The notes under the pieces are model-generated. The model did not search any database. It was not told the DNA's origin and saw nothing but the letters and a program-made list of their open reading frames with translations. A stretch of DNA of 64,000 bases from Mermis nigrescens (lineage: Eukaryota > Nematoda > Enoplea > Mermithida > Mermithidae): contig JAVLUZ010000151.1 of assembly GCA_036768485.1 (NCBI GenBank), positions 1,263,885 through 1,327,884 on the forward strand. Direction: 5' to 3'. Positions 1 through 10,364 of the stretch are shown here, one piece after another. Within the stretch, counting starts at the first letter, position 1. Every line of letters begins with the position of its first letter. A program made the position numbers and the translations under genes.

Positions 1-145
1 ATATAGTGCAGTCAAAATATACAAAAAATGCTTTAAAAGTGCGAAATGACCACATAAAGAAGTTTTATAGGTATTTTAACCATTTTGATCGTTTAAACGA
101 CAAAAAAATCATGAACGTTAAATTTACTGTTTTTGATTTTTTGAG
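1..145. repeat. Dispersed repeat, mate of 2295-2440
   Basis: This non-coding stretch matches 2295-2440 in the same orientation. Shared blocks include TTTTATAGG, CCATTTTGATCGTT and CATGAACGTTAA (CGTGAACGTTAA in the other copy), with many substitutions and small indels between them. It is therefore an old dispersed repeat, cut by the window start. The short open frame across it has no recognisable product. The family is not identified. Confidence 0.5.
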
Positions 146-1382
146 AACTACACACACATATATATTAGTATCTACATTTCTCACCACGAGACTCGAACAC
201 TTAAGAGTCCTTTACGTCCGCTGAAGATCGCTTAGCCGATGTTACTTAAATATAGCAAGGACGCCGTCGTATGTTTAAACAGTCCCGTGTTAACATAGGC
301 CTAACAATCCATAATCACGGCTGGATTTACGGGTCCCTGGCCGTTCCCCTCCCCCAATTGGCTAACATAGATGGCGAGATAAGAATATATATTTAATTTG
401 CAATGATTTGAGCGTAATTTTTTCGACGCTTCGCGCCGGACAATATAAATTCTATAATTGATATTTATTGACTTCTTTGACGACATATAAGTATACATAG
501 GCAGCAACCGAATTCTAGGGGACTCTGGATAGTATAAAACTGACAAAAAATCCGAAGAAAACATTACGGCAGAAATAAGTTTTTGTAGCAACAAATATTT
601 CCATATCTTCTAAAACGATTTCTGGAGTAGAAACAGCTATTTCAGCATAGTTTTCTTCCATTTTTTGCATTAATTTTAAAAATTTACGACGCTTCAAAAG
701 TAAAAAATTAAGCATTCAAGCCTCTTAACGTTGTTTCCCAAAAGCTTTAAAAAACTTTCCGGCACCTTACACCGCATTTACGAATTAAAAATATGTAATC
801 AGTTTTCGAGAAAAATTGTCCCGAAATTTGAAATTTTTTCGGGAAAATATTGCGTAAGAATTGATTTTAAACGAAGGTAGACGATGTAAAACGCCGAAAA
901 ATATAGTATTTCGCACGTGAAGAATGAATTTTTGGATGTTTTCGACTGTTTTGCGGTTAATTGGGATTCCACCCACCCCTTACCAAAATCCCAGTTCCAC
1001 CCCACCACTGTTCATAAGGATTGTTGAGTGTCCAAATCACATGGCGAAAAATGTGTACCTACATCAATTATAAAGCGTGCGTGTGCTGGACTTACATAGA
1101 TGCGGAGGGGCAAAAGACGATAACAAAGCAAACAAGCCTTAGAAATAGGCAAAACAACATTTTTGCAAAACGGTCAAAAACCGGCCTAAACATGCTGATA
1201 AAGGTAAGTACATTACATTGTATTTTGACACTTTATACATTTTCTAAAGCAACTTTAGCTTAAAAAGCCCTTCAGCTGACCTACACAGTATGCATCCGAC
1301 TGTGATAAAGCTAACCCATTTACCCTCCTAAACCCCCCATATGCAAGCCTGGTGACCAGACGTGCACGTTGGGGTCTAGGGA
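146..1382. other. Gene-free A+T-rich stretch
   Basis: No gene is recognisable on either strand; the open frames are short and show no domain or splice context. One copy of the recurrent hairpin-like word CGACGCTTCGCGCCGG lies near 424-439. Sequence near 321-350 (GGCTGGATTTACGGG) vaguely resembles the GGCGGATTTAGGGG transposon ends seen elsewhere in the window. Nothing else can be supported. Confidence 0.5.
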
Positions 1383-1390
1383 GTCTAGAC

Positions 1391-1880
1391 CACACCTGGG
1401 CGTAAGGGGTTTTAGGTGGTATGCAACCATACGTGGGCAGCAAGAAAATTCTGGGGGTGCAAGATTTTTGAAGGTCAAAAATGGCCTTAAAAATGGTGGT
1501 ATGGCGATAAAAACACATATTTTTCGACGTTTCTGATCAAGCACTATCCATTGGCATCAAAAAATTGCGAAAAAAATACAAAAAAATTTCCAAAAATTGA
1601 ATTCTGGGGGGGTATTTTGATTTTTGGGGGGAGTATTTTGTTTCTGGGGATGCATACCCCCCACGCCCAGGAGTGTATGCAACCCCCAAATCAAAATACC
1701 CCCAGAATTCAATTTTTAAAAATTTTTCCGTTTTTTTCGCATTTGATACCAATGGACAGTGCCCGATGAGAAATGTCGAAAAATGGTGTTTTTCCGCCAT
1801 ACCACCATTTTTAAGGCCATTTTTTGACGTTTGAAAAACCTTGCAACCCCCCCCCAGAATTTTCTTGCTATCCACGTATG
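1391..1880. mobile_element. Composite MITE, CACACCTGGGC family, 8-bp TSD
   Basis: The element starts CACACCTGGGCG and ends ATCCACGTATG, so the ends form imperfect inverted repeats of the pattern CAYACSTGGGC. It is flanked by an exact 8-bp duplication GTCTAGAC (1383-1390 and 1881-1888). The body is two family copies head to head: the left half begins again at about 1431 with CATACGTGGGCAGC, and the right half is its inverted relative. Shared internal words include TTTTCGACGTTTCT and CTATCCATTGGCATCA. An 8-bp duplication and CA..TG ends suggest hAT-type mobilisation. No transposase is encoded. Confidence 0.8.
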
Positions 1881-1888
1881 GTCTAGAC

Positions 1889-2294
1889 CCCCCTAATATG
1901 GAAAAATGAAAAATTTTCTCGGGAAAATGAGGCGAAATGAAGGCAAAAAAGTTATGAAAATTGCAAATTTTTTCTAAAGTGCTTTGAATTGACCGAAACG
2001 GTGTAATAACGTAGTTTTGGCGCTATTTTAGCGCTTACACCAGTTTTTTAAGCCATTTTGGCCAAAAAAAGCTCAATTCTTGACCCTCCAAATAGGCTGA
2101 CAATACATGCACATAAGGGGTGAGGGGGTTTCACCCCCTAAGAGTCAGCCGGACAGGTACTGTCCGGCGATTTTAAGTTAATGGAACGCTTTTTGCATAA
2201 TTTTTAAGAATAAAAGCAGTAAAAATATAAAAATTTTCCGGCACTCAAAAAGCGCCCAAAATTGATAACTTTTTGCATTTTTTAGAGTCAAAAT
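1889..2294. repeat. Dispersed AT-rich repeat with GGGTGAGGGGG end
   Basis: This non-coding block shares wording with 9065-9270, 44195-44440 and 54015-54240: AATTTTTCTCGGGAAAATGAGG-like text, a 'GTGCTTTGAATTGACCGAAA' block, and an end leading to GGCTGAC. The GGGGTGAGGGGGTTTCACCCCC hairpin region near 2117-2140 and the TGTCCGGCGATTTT text resemble 5525-5600. The family is unidentified and degraded. Confidence 0.4.
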
Positions 2295-2440
2295 TGTTAT
2301 AATGCGGTCAAAATGAACTAAAAATGCTTTTAAAATGCAATATTACCACAAACAATGTTTTATAGGCTATTTTGACCATTTTGATCGTTAAAACGGCAAA
2401 AAATCGTGAACGTTAATTACTCTTTCTGTATTTTTGGAAT
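2295..2440. repeat. Dispersed repeat, mate of 1-145
   Basis: This is the second copy of the repeat at the left edge of the window, in direct orientation and about 2.3 kb away. It is diverged, with small gaps. No coding potential is seen. Confidence 0.5.
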
Positions 2441-4375
2441 TTCAGCCCCACGCCGACCCTGACCTTGTGCATCTATGAGGCTGACCCCCCCGTCCAGATG
2501 GGTAACGCTGTGCATCTATGGTGATGACTGGTCAATCTGGTTCAATCAACGATTAACACTCACAGCAAAGAGTAACTGCGCCGGCTGTGGTCAATTCACG
2601 GTATTCACGATACATATTATGTGTTCCAGTTCGGGAATCATAGCGCAACCAGATACCAAAATTTTTCACCGTCAATGCCTTCCTTTCTTGAATCTGCAAC
2701 CAAATGTGCCAAGATCCGATGAACAAACAAATGCGGTCAGGTTAACATAAGTCGCTAGAGGAAAATAAATGCACAACACCACACAAGGGCATAGGACGGG
2801 TTGAGAGAGGAATATAAGCCCTCCCTAGGATTTCTAAAAACCGGGTACTGTCAGGCGATTCTGATGAAGCATAAGTTGCCCCGAAAAATTTTGATTTCAC
2901 AGTGGACAAATACAGCTCAACTGACAAGAGTGTCAAATTTTCGGCGCTTCGCACCATGTTTCGTGACCACATTTTGTTCACTTTTTTCAATTTTTTCTCA
3001 AAATGTTTGTTTTTTGCTCTAGAAATATGGGCATCGTTAGGAACGCCGAAAAACTATGTTTTTAACGCGTGTCAACGATTTTTGAGCCCAAAAAAGCAAT
3101 TTAAAATTTGACACCACCCCCTCAGAATTCCCATGCGGTGCGTGTCTAAATGCATATACTATGTAACATACAAGCCAATTATTATAAAATCGTCGTACCG
3201 ACGAAAGAGGACAAAGCAGAACGAACGAAGGGAAATAAAGAAGTATACCTACATGAAGGATAAGTAAATCAATTAAATAAATATGCAAATACGAAAAGGA
3301 AGCAATAAAATCAAACAGTAATTTTAACGTTTTAATCTGTTTTCCAGTCGAAATTCTAAAAAATTTCAATATCTACGTTAAACCCCAAGGGCGAATTTAA
3401 ACGCTCCCCAGACCCCAACTAATCGTTAGAGCATTAAGAGCTTGCACCGGATGCTGAAAATCAGTCTTGCAAACAATTCGAACAATTGCTTTTGTATTCT
3501 AAACAAGCGAAAAAAACTTTATATCCACCGTTGCAAAGAGGTTAATGTGAAACGCTCGAAACGCCTTTATTTTTGCATATAGCTCCTAACGGTTCTCAAG
3601 ATATTTGACTTAACTTTCGAGCCCCGAGATAAAACCCTGATTGCGGCACTTTTAGAATCAAATTTTCCGAAAGAACATTTTTAATCTTGTCACTGATTTC
3701 GTGGAAATCTCAAATCATGAAATGTCAAGGCTATAAAAACTGATTTAATATGTACAGAAATTTTGATTTTTTTGAAAGCATGGGTGAAGTTCTGATAAAG
3801 TTTTACATTTTACGGATGTCTTCTATAGACAAAATAAGAACGCGAAACGCCGGAAGGATTTAAATTTGAGATACTAATGGCTATAAATGATCATAGAATA
3901 ACAAATCACTAGATATAGGGAATTATTCTCAAGAAATTGTACAGCGTTTTGATGTGTTTCTACTGTCAGCAACGACGCAAAATATGCTCACCGTCTCCAC
4001 GGATAAAATTTCGCCGTTAGTCTTCTTCACCTTCTTCAACGCCTTGCAAAAGTACCAAAAGCGAGACTTTGCAACCACTTCATTTGGTGCGAAAATGCGC
4101 ATTTTGTATATTGGAGGCATCCGAACTTTGTCGGTTGGAATTTGGCGTCCAATGACACTGAACTCTTTTAACTGCAAAAGTATTGACTAAGAACTGATAA
4201 AAACTGCAGTAAAGAAGTACAAAAAATGATTTTAGATAAGAGGTAAGTTTTACCTATAGGGCCGTTTTTAGGGGGCGGGGCGAAGAGGGCGCTCCCCTAA
4301 GCGAAAAAAATGTAGAAAGGTAAGAAAGGGCACGAAAATATAAAAATTGCATGTCTTTAACGTAAAATCTTCAAA
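2441..4375. other. Gene-free stretch
   Basis: No recognisable gene or RNA is present. A partial CGGCGCTTCGCACC hairpin word occurs at 2941-2954. Text near 2470-2530 (GGCTGACCCCCCCGTCC, GCTGTGCATCTATGG) matches other family ends at 44390-44430 and, inverted, 54010-54040. This suggests degraded repeat ends rather than genes. Confidence 0.4.
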
Positions 4376-5113
4376 TTTTCAGCACTTCGCGCCATTGTTA
4401 TTTTGTATTCAGTAAGGATTTTTCCCGATGTACCAGACTTTTCTGGACCGTCTTTGTATATGTACAAAGATTTTTAGGAAGACAAAAATTGCAAAAAAGG
4501 TCTGAAATTCGCAAAAATTTTCGGCGTTCTATATATCCTTATAATGACTAAAATTGCATTTCAAAAGGAAAAATGTTGAATTTTTCGCGCTTCGCGCCGT
4601 TTTAAAACGATTGTTAGTGTTTTTTGCCCTTAGAGACCCAGAAATAAGTTGAAATACACTATCAAAAGTCGAACAACTGTTTCTACCACACTAAAATCAC
4701 TACTGTATCATATTATAGTACCCAAAAACTTGTGTGTACAAAATGTACAAACATATTTTGGGAAGACTAAAACTGTAAAAAGGTGTAAAATTCCCAAAAT
4801 TTCAAACGCTTCGCGCCAATATGAGTAATTGTCCTATATATCTTCAAAATAGCAGAATTTGCATTTAGGATGAAAAAATGTCAAATTTTTCAGCGCTTCG
4901 CGCCGTTTTGAGACAAGTTTTAGTAAGTTTTGGCATGAGAAACCCATAAATTAGCTAAAATACACTACCAAAGATCGAAAACCCTGTTTTATCACACTAA
5001 AATCGCTACTGTACTATATTATAGTACACAAAAATTTGCATGTACAAAATGAACAAAGACTTTTGGGGACCATCTTTGTACGTGTACAAACGGACCTTGT
5101 ACAAAAAACACTG
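4376..5113. repeat. Two tandem units of the TTGTACAAAAAACACTG repeat
   Basis: Two diverged units of roughly 350 bp follow one another. Each carries, in order, a TGTACAAAG region, a CGCTTCGCGCC word, 'AGAAACCCAGAAAT'-like text, a 'CACACTAAAATCGCTACTGTA' block and TATTATAGTACCC. The right end (about 5097-5113, TTGTACAAAAAACACTG) is identical to the right end of the 6992-7434 element. This is therefore a second, internally duplicated member of that family. Its left end is not clear. Confidence 0.6.
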
Positions 5114-5764
5114 CTCCGCGCCACATGCGAAGTATTTTCCATAATTTTGGCTCAGGCGCAAACAAAAAATTGACACTTTTTGTAGCCTTTAAATTTATTT
5201 AAAAAAATTTTACATTAGAATTCTATATCTCAGTGGATCATGCTCGAAAAGTGTGGTTTTTGCGAGCTATGCCGACGAATTTTCTGATATAGACCAATTT
5301 ATTTTAGGTTCGCCCCATTGATCGACTGGGTACCCGGGCCCGGCCGGTCAGGGCAAGCCCAGGCCCGGCTGAAAAACCCCGGGCGCGGGCCTAATGAATA
5401 ACACGGTTTTAAAACTTTTAGATGTTAATATGTTCAAATGGTACCATCACATTAACAAAATTGGTCTCTAAAAATAAAAAACTGCTAATGCGGACTCATT
5501 TCGGGCCTTCCTGCACACATTCCCACAAGCGGGTGAGGGGGTGTATTACCCCACCTCAGGGTCCGAGACTTAATCACCGTCGGACGATTTTGAGCTATCA
5601 AACATTTTCTGCATGATTTTTGGGTACAAAAGCAGCGAAGATATTGAAATTTTTTGTTTTGTTCACCCATAAAATACCTATAATGAACTTATGATCTGAA
5701 AAGTCAAAATTTTCGATGAATTCTTATATTTTTTACTTACAAGAGTGACGAAACTAGTCAGAAT
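5114..5764. other. Gene-free stretch with a GC-rich island
   Basis: No gene is recognisable. A short GC island at about 5330-5392 is rich in CCCGGGCCCGG words and resembles the GC-rich ends of the adjacent hAT element. It may be a relic of a related end. The part at 5515-5660 shares text with 2115-2250. Confidence 0.35.
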
Positions 5765-6614
5765 TAGAGCTGTGCCGGGGCCAGGCCCCAGCCCCGGCGC
5801 CCCCGGCCCCGGGCCAGGCTGGCCCCGGCACCGGGGCCAGGGCCAATGTTAGAGTTGATTATAATAGAGAAAATTGATAATGTTTTGGGCAGATTTACCT
5901 TCAAACTCAATTTCAAGCAAACCACAGATCTTGCTAATTCAAATCTTTATTTCACTATGTCAGATTGGTGCAAATTTCTAATTAATAATCAAAATTGACA
6001 TATTTTAAATTGCAATTCATATAGACGAGCAATTCCAGCTTGCTTGAGTAGCAGACAGCTACGTCTATCAGAACAAATAGAATAGTAAGCCTTCAAAAGT
6101 GCAAAGTAAAGCACATTGAAAAACGCATCCAAGTCAGAGGAGTTAAATCCATACATGGGCAGCTCAAAAATTCTAGGGAGTCCAAAATTCAAAAAGTGCC
6201 TGATAATATATGGTAGGGCAGAAAGAAACACCCTTTTCTCGCGTTTCTCAATGAGAGCTATCCATTAGCATAAAAAACCGCAGAAAAACAGAACAAATTC
6301 TGAAAATCAATTTCTGGGGTCTAGCAGATTTTTTCTGGGGGAAATGTGAATTCTGGGGTTTCAGATCCCCCAATGCCCATGTTCTGTTATATCTTGTAAT
6401 CCCAACAAATATTAACGCTTGACGTGCATATCTACAAGCAAGAATATATGCATTGGTACATATAAGGGGTAGGGCATGGGTCGTACTATGATCATTGTAA
6501 AGCACGCTATTATTGGCCCCGGCCAGGCCCGGCCCCGCCCCGGCACCGGGGCCTAGGCCCGGCCCTGGCCACGGCCCCGGCCCCGGCAAAAAAGGCGGCC
6601 CCGGCACAGCTCTA
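5765..6614. mobile_element. Non-autonomous hAT element, TSD GTCAGAAT
   Basis: The element opens TAGAGCTGTGCCGGGG and closes CCCCGGCACAGCTCTA, a perfect 16-bp terminal inverted repeat followed inward by very GC-rich CCCCGGC blocks on both sides. An exact 8-bp duplication GTCAGAAT flanks it (5757-5764 and 6615-6622). The TAGAG..CTCTA ends with 8-bp duplications are a hAT superfamily signature. At 850 bp with no transposase ORF it is non-autonomous; the glycine/proline-rich frame over the GC block is an artefact. A CACACCTGGGC-family relic sits inside. Confidence 0.9.
6150..6386. mobile_element. CACACCTGGGC-family MITE relic nested in the hAT element
   Basis: The segment begins CATACATGGGCAGCTC and ends near AATGCCCATGTTCTG. 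In between it keeps the family's internal order: a CTGATAATATATGGTAGGGC region, the TTTCTC..GAGAGCTATCCATT block, and TTTCTGGGG blocks. It is more diverged than the other copies and its TSD cannot be read. It lies inside the 5765-6614 element, so it inserted later or was captured. Confidence 0.6.
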
Positions 6615-6991
6615 GTCAGAATGAGACAAAGAGTAATTGAAAATGCAATTTTTTTACATTAAAACCTAGGTTGTAGCCATTTTTCATATTTGACCTGCAA
6701 AAAGGCTTAATTCTAAATTAAGTGGTCCTAAATGTTGGGATTTCACCCCCTCCCTGAACTTTCGACCTTGGGAAACTACGCCTTCCTGTAAACATCTAAT
6801 CATCATAAATATCCTCCTAGCTCCAAACATCGAGTTCATATTTACTTTTTATTTCAGAATTTCTGTGTTCTTATGCATCATTTCACCATAAATTACTACA
6901 GTGCAGTCCAGCTAAGAGTCTGATAAGTATTTATAAATGTAAATACTGTGCAGCACGAATTGTGATCCATCATTGCAGCATATGTAGCAGG
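6615..6991. other. Gene-free stretch between two hAT-like elements
   Basis: After the 8-bp duplication of the preceding element this is A+T-rich non-coding sequence. No ORF with recognisable content, RNA gene or repeat end is seen before the CAGTGTTTTTT terminus at 6992. The last 8 bases (6984-6991, GTAGCAGG) are the left target duplication of that next element. Confidence 0.4.
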
Positions 6992-7434
6992 CAGTGTTTT
7001 TTTTTATTCGGCAAAGATTTCCCTGATGTACAAAGACTTTTGGGGACCATCTTTGTACATGTACAAAGATTTTTGAGAAGACAAAAACTGCAAAAAAGGT
7101 TTAAAATTCGCAAAACTTTTCGTCGGAACTTCGCGCCGAAATGAGAAATTGTGTGTTTTATATATCTTTATAATGTCAGAAATTGCATTTTGAAAGGAAA
7201 AATGTCAAATTTTTCGGCGCTTCGAGCCGTTTTGAGACGATTATTAGTGATTTTTACCCTCAGAAACCCAGAAATTAGCTAAAATACACTTCCAAAGGTC
7301 GAACAACTGTTTTTGCAACACTAAAATCGCTACTGTACCATATTATAATACCCAATTTGTGTATACAAAACGCACAAAGCCTTTTAGGGACCATCTTTGT
7401 ACATGTACAAACGGACCTTGTACAAAAAACACTG
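6992..7434. mobile_element. hAT-like MITE, CAGTGTTTTTT ends
   Basis: The ends are CAGTGTTTTTT and AAAAAACACTG, an 11-bp terminal inverted repeat of the CAGNG type common in hAT elements. The flanks are GTAGCAGG (6984-6991) and GTAGCAGA (7435-7442), an 8-bp duplication with one mismatch. Inside are repeated TGTACAAAG/CTTTGTACA words near both ends, which may be subterminal transposase sites (inference), and two CTTCGCGCCG-type words. No ORF of note is present. The 4376-5113 block is a relative. Confidence 0.75.
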
Positions 7435-7594
7435 GTAGCAGATGGTGGCACTGCAAAGGTTTATAACCAAAACTTTCCATCCAGTCCCAGAACTGCAACA
7501 GGAATCAGCTGAGATATAACATTTATTATAATTCGTTAAGATTTCTTCACACACAATTACAAACTAAAATTATTTTAGGACATCTATTATTCAA

Positions 7595-7780
7595 TCTTAA
7601 AGCTAGCCATATTCTCACGTTACTTGCTCTTAAAGCTAGCCATATTCTCACGTTTCTGCTTTTACATTTTTTGGGGACTCCTCCTGGCGAAAATCTTGAC
7701 TACGCCCCTATATACTTAAGACGTGGGGACTCCCCCTGGCGAAAATCCTGACTACGCCTCTATATATTTATGACGTGGCT
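7595..7780 (+). repeat. Two short tandem duplications
   Basis: A 34-35 bp unit containing TTAAAGCTAGCCATATTCTC is repeated at about 7597 and 7632. Immediately after, a roughly 70-bp unit containing GGGGACTCC, CCTGGCGAAAAT and CTGACTACGCC is repeated at about 7673 and 7726. The second unit resembles the terminus of a GGCGTAGTCAGGATTTT-type transposon. Both look like local replication-slippage duplications. Confidence 0.65.
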
Positions 7781-8655
7781 ATCTTAATACATATGTGAAC
7801 CAGCTACGCCAATGCCCGTGGACGGTTGAGCGCGATACCAGTTACCACAGACCTCCAGCCCTAAAAGAGATGGTTTCCATTAGATTCTCTCACCGCAAAG
7901 GTAAGGTAGGTAAGTATCCGGCTAGCAAAATTTGCAAACCAAAATTCATGCTTTGGTCCCCCTTATGTTTAATAACATTTTGTCCGACACCTTTCCTCGA
8001 AACAAAATCCTGGATACAGCCTAGTTACCATATTCGACAGTTAAGGTGGACCTAGAACCGGGTAAATTAAAAGCTCAATCAATCTTTGTCAACTTAAATT
8101 TCCCTGTGTTTTAAGGACCATCCTTCCAACTTTGGACTTGAAATATTGATAAGCTGCTGCAGTCCTTCAGTAAAAATTATAGATGCAGAGACGGAGTCAC
8201 CGTTCAAATGGGTATTTCTTCAGTTCCCTTCAGCAGCCGGTATGGAAAATCAGGTAAGACGGTAGAGGTGGGCTGCTAGAGTGAATGTACCGAAGTACAG
8301 TAAGCGATACTAAAAACAGTAAAGCATTGACTAGGACCACGCCACGTTCTCATGCACAATCGTTTTTCTGAATACAATGTACACTAACATCACTAAAATA
8401 CCTATTACCCAATACTGGTATCACAGCACTATTACGCGAACATGTATTGTATAACGAACGAACAACGAGATCTACCTAATAAAGTGTTTACCTACCACTA
8501 TAGTCTGTTTCATGTATTCGACAGCTTTTTCAGTACATTTTTTGAAGGCTACAGTATGCCTCAACTAGGTGATTTACTGTTACTCGGCAGAAAGGGTGAG
8601 TGGGAGCGAGCAGCCGCCATTTCTTTCATTTTTGATACACTAAACCGTCCACATA
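7781..8655. other. Gene-free stretch
   Basis: Open frames are short and lack domains. No tRNA, splice-supported exon or transposon boundary could be supported here. Confidence 0.4.
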
Positions 8656-8657
8656 GA

Positions 8658-8895
8658 CAAAAGCCCGGTTCAGAAGTAAAAGTCGGCGATATCGCCGATT
8701 TTGTCGGCGATATCGCCGATTTTACCGATTCAGTCGGGAAAGTCGGCGATATCGCCGACAAAATCGGGAAAGTCGGCGATATCGCCGGCTGAAAATCGGG
8801 AAAATCGTAAGAATCGGGATATCGCCGACAAAAATCGGAAAGTCGGCGATATCGCCGACTGAAATCGGGAAAGTCGGCAATAGATACACACATGA
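8658..8895. repeat. Array of GTCGGCGATATCGCCGAC palindromes
   Basis: Starting at the end-like sequence AAAGCCCGGTTCAGAAGTAA (about 8659), the 18-bp perfect palindrome GTCGGCGATATCGCCGAC or a close variant occurs five times, plus one degraded copy near 8816-8830. Spacers are variants of AAAATCGGGAAA or GATTTT. A second cluster at 14720-15018 ends with the same GGTTCAGAAGT sequence inverted. Open frames through it on both strands are artefacts of the repeat. Every perfect unit contains GATATC. Confidence 0.8.
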
Positions 8896-9064
8896 TGACC
8901 AGCACAACAGAACACAAACTGAATAAAATCTGGAAAGTCGGCAATAGGTACCTATATATAATCTTTAACGCATACCCTTTGTTTTTAGCCCAAAAAGGGA
9001 CTCAAGAAAAAAATTTTGCTTTACACCCCTCCCTCCAGAAATTTTTTTACTGTGCATGTCTGCG

Positions 9065-9270
9065 GCCAAGTCAGAAATTTTCTGGGAAAAATAGGGCAGA
9101 AATAAGGACAAAAGGTGATAAAATCGCAATTTTTTCACAAGTGTCTGAATTTCGTTCTTTATCATGAATTGCGGTAGAATTGGCGCTAATTTGACTTTTC
9201 TAGCACTTTTTCAGTCGTTTCTGGCCGTAAAAACCGAAAAAATTTCGGCCTTATGGTATTCCGGCTGATC
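9065..9270. repeat. Dispersed AT-rich repeat (relative of 1889-2294)
   Basis: It shares with 1889-2160 and 44195-44440 the order 'TTTTCTGGGAAAA.TAGGGC', 'AATTTTTTCACAAGTG', 'TAGAATTGGCGCTAATTTGA', and a terminal GGCTGATC leading to CCATGCTGTG. The copies are strongly diverged. It is non-coding and of unknown class. Confidence 0.4.
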
Positions 9271-9282
9271 GCCCAGATTGAC

Positions 9283-9535
9283 CATGCTGTGGGCGTGGGG
9301 GTTGGTGTATGCACCCCCAGAAGGCAAAATACACAACATGAAAACCAGAATACCTCCCAGAAATCGGTTTTCGAATTTTTAGCATTTTCGCGATTTTTTG
9401 ATGCCAATGGATAGCGCTCGATGAGAAATATCGAAAAATGGTGCTTTTTCGCCTCCCACCATTCTTAAGACCATTTTTTGACCTTTAAAAATTTTTACAC
9501 TCCTCCAGTAATTTTTGTGCTGCACACGTATGCTC
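9283..9535. mobile_element. CACACCTGGGC-family MITE relic
   Basis: It contains GTGGGCGTGGGGGTTGG, a GCACCCCCAGAAGGCAAAAT block, TTGATGCCAATGGATAGCGC and a CTGCACACGTATG end. This is the family's order in reverse orientation relative to 9745. The left end is damaged and no clean TSD could be read. Confidence 0.65.
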
Positions 9536-9744
9536 TGGGCTCCCAGAATCTGAAAGTTCCCTAAAAATCAAATGACCTCGGAATTCAATGCTTAATGCGA
9601 TTTTTGGCATTTTGGCCCCATTGGACTTGCAGGTACGTACGTATAATAGCAAATATGTAATAGCACAAAGTGTCAAAATGTGTGCAGAAAAGTCAGTTAG
9701 AGTATCTCAGCTAATTAAAATTCATGACGTAAGATAGTAAGCAG

Positions 9745-9992
9745 CATACGTGGGCAGCAAGAAAATTTGGGGGGGGTAAGATTTTTTTGACAGGTCGAAA
9801 AATGGTCAGCTTAAAAATGGTAGGTATGGCGATAAAAACACATTTTTCGACGTTTCTCATCAAGCACTATCCATATTGGCATCAGAAAAATTGCGAAAAA
9901 ACGTAAAAAATTAAAATTCAATTCTGGGGGGTATTTGATTTCTGGGGGGTATTGATGGGGGCATACCCCCAAACCCCCCACGCCTAGGTGTG
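9745..9992. mobile_element. CACACCTGGGC-family MITE
   Basis: It starts CATACGTGGGCAGCAAGAAA and ends CACGCCTAGGTGTG, with the internal TTTTTCGACGTTTCTCATC and TTGGCATCAGAAAA blocks. At 248 bp it is close to the roughly 250-bp size of the cleanest copies (28397-28653, 37540-37789). Flanks GTAAGCAG and GTAGCTAT only partly match, so the TSD is uncertain. Confidence 0.75.
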
Positions 9993-10111
9993 GTAGCTAT
10001 AGTTTTTCCGTACTCGCAGCTAAAAGTACGTAATATGTGTTAATCAATAGGATTTATTATGTAGCCTAGGCACCTAGATTGGTGGTACCTACATTTATGT
10101 GACTCTTTATC
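9993..10111. other. Short spacer before the 4.5-kb repeat
   Basis: Non-coding sequence between the MITE and copy A. It includes a short run of GTAGCC/GGTACC-type words but no gene. Confidence 0.3.
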
Positions 10112-10364
10112 ATAGGTAGCGCGATAGCGCTACCTATAATATACTTGGCCATCCTTTTTTCTTATATGTTTTTCACAGCGAGTGCGAAATTTTGTCCCCC
10201 CTCACAGCTATAACGGCACTATATCTGAGAAGTGCGGTTTTTTTTACAAATTAGATAATAAAAAAACTTAGTGCCTCCATTTTTTTCTTGTTTACACTCA
10301 ATACCGAGCGCGTCGTGAGTGTGTAAAGTTTACACCAAAATTCAAATAATTTGCGGAGGGCCAA

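Noticed and set aside
6248..6607. Glycine/proline-rich 119-codon frame
   Set aside because: It comes from the CCCCGGC-rich terminus of a hAT element and a nested MITE.
8442..8944. Several open frames on both strands, and a superficial resemblance to a CRISPR array
   Set aside because: The frames only translate the palindrome array. The units are palindromic, the spacers are themselves repeated, there is no leader or cas gene, and the DNA is eukaryotic.
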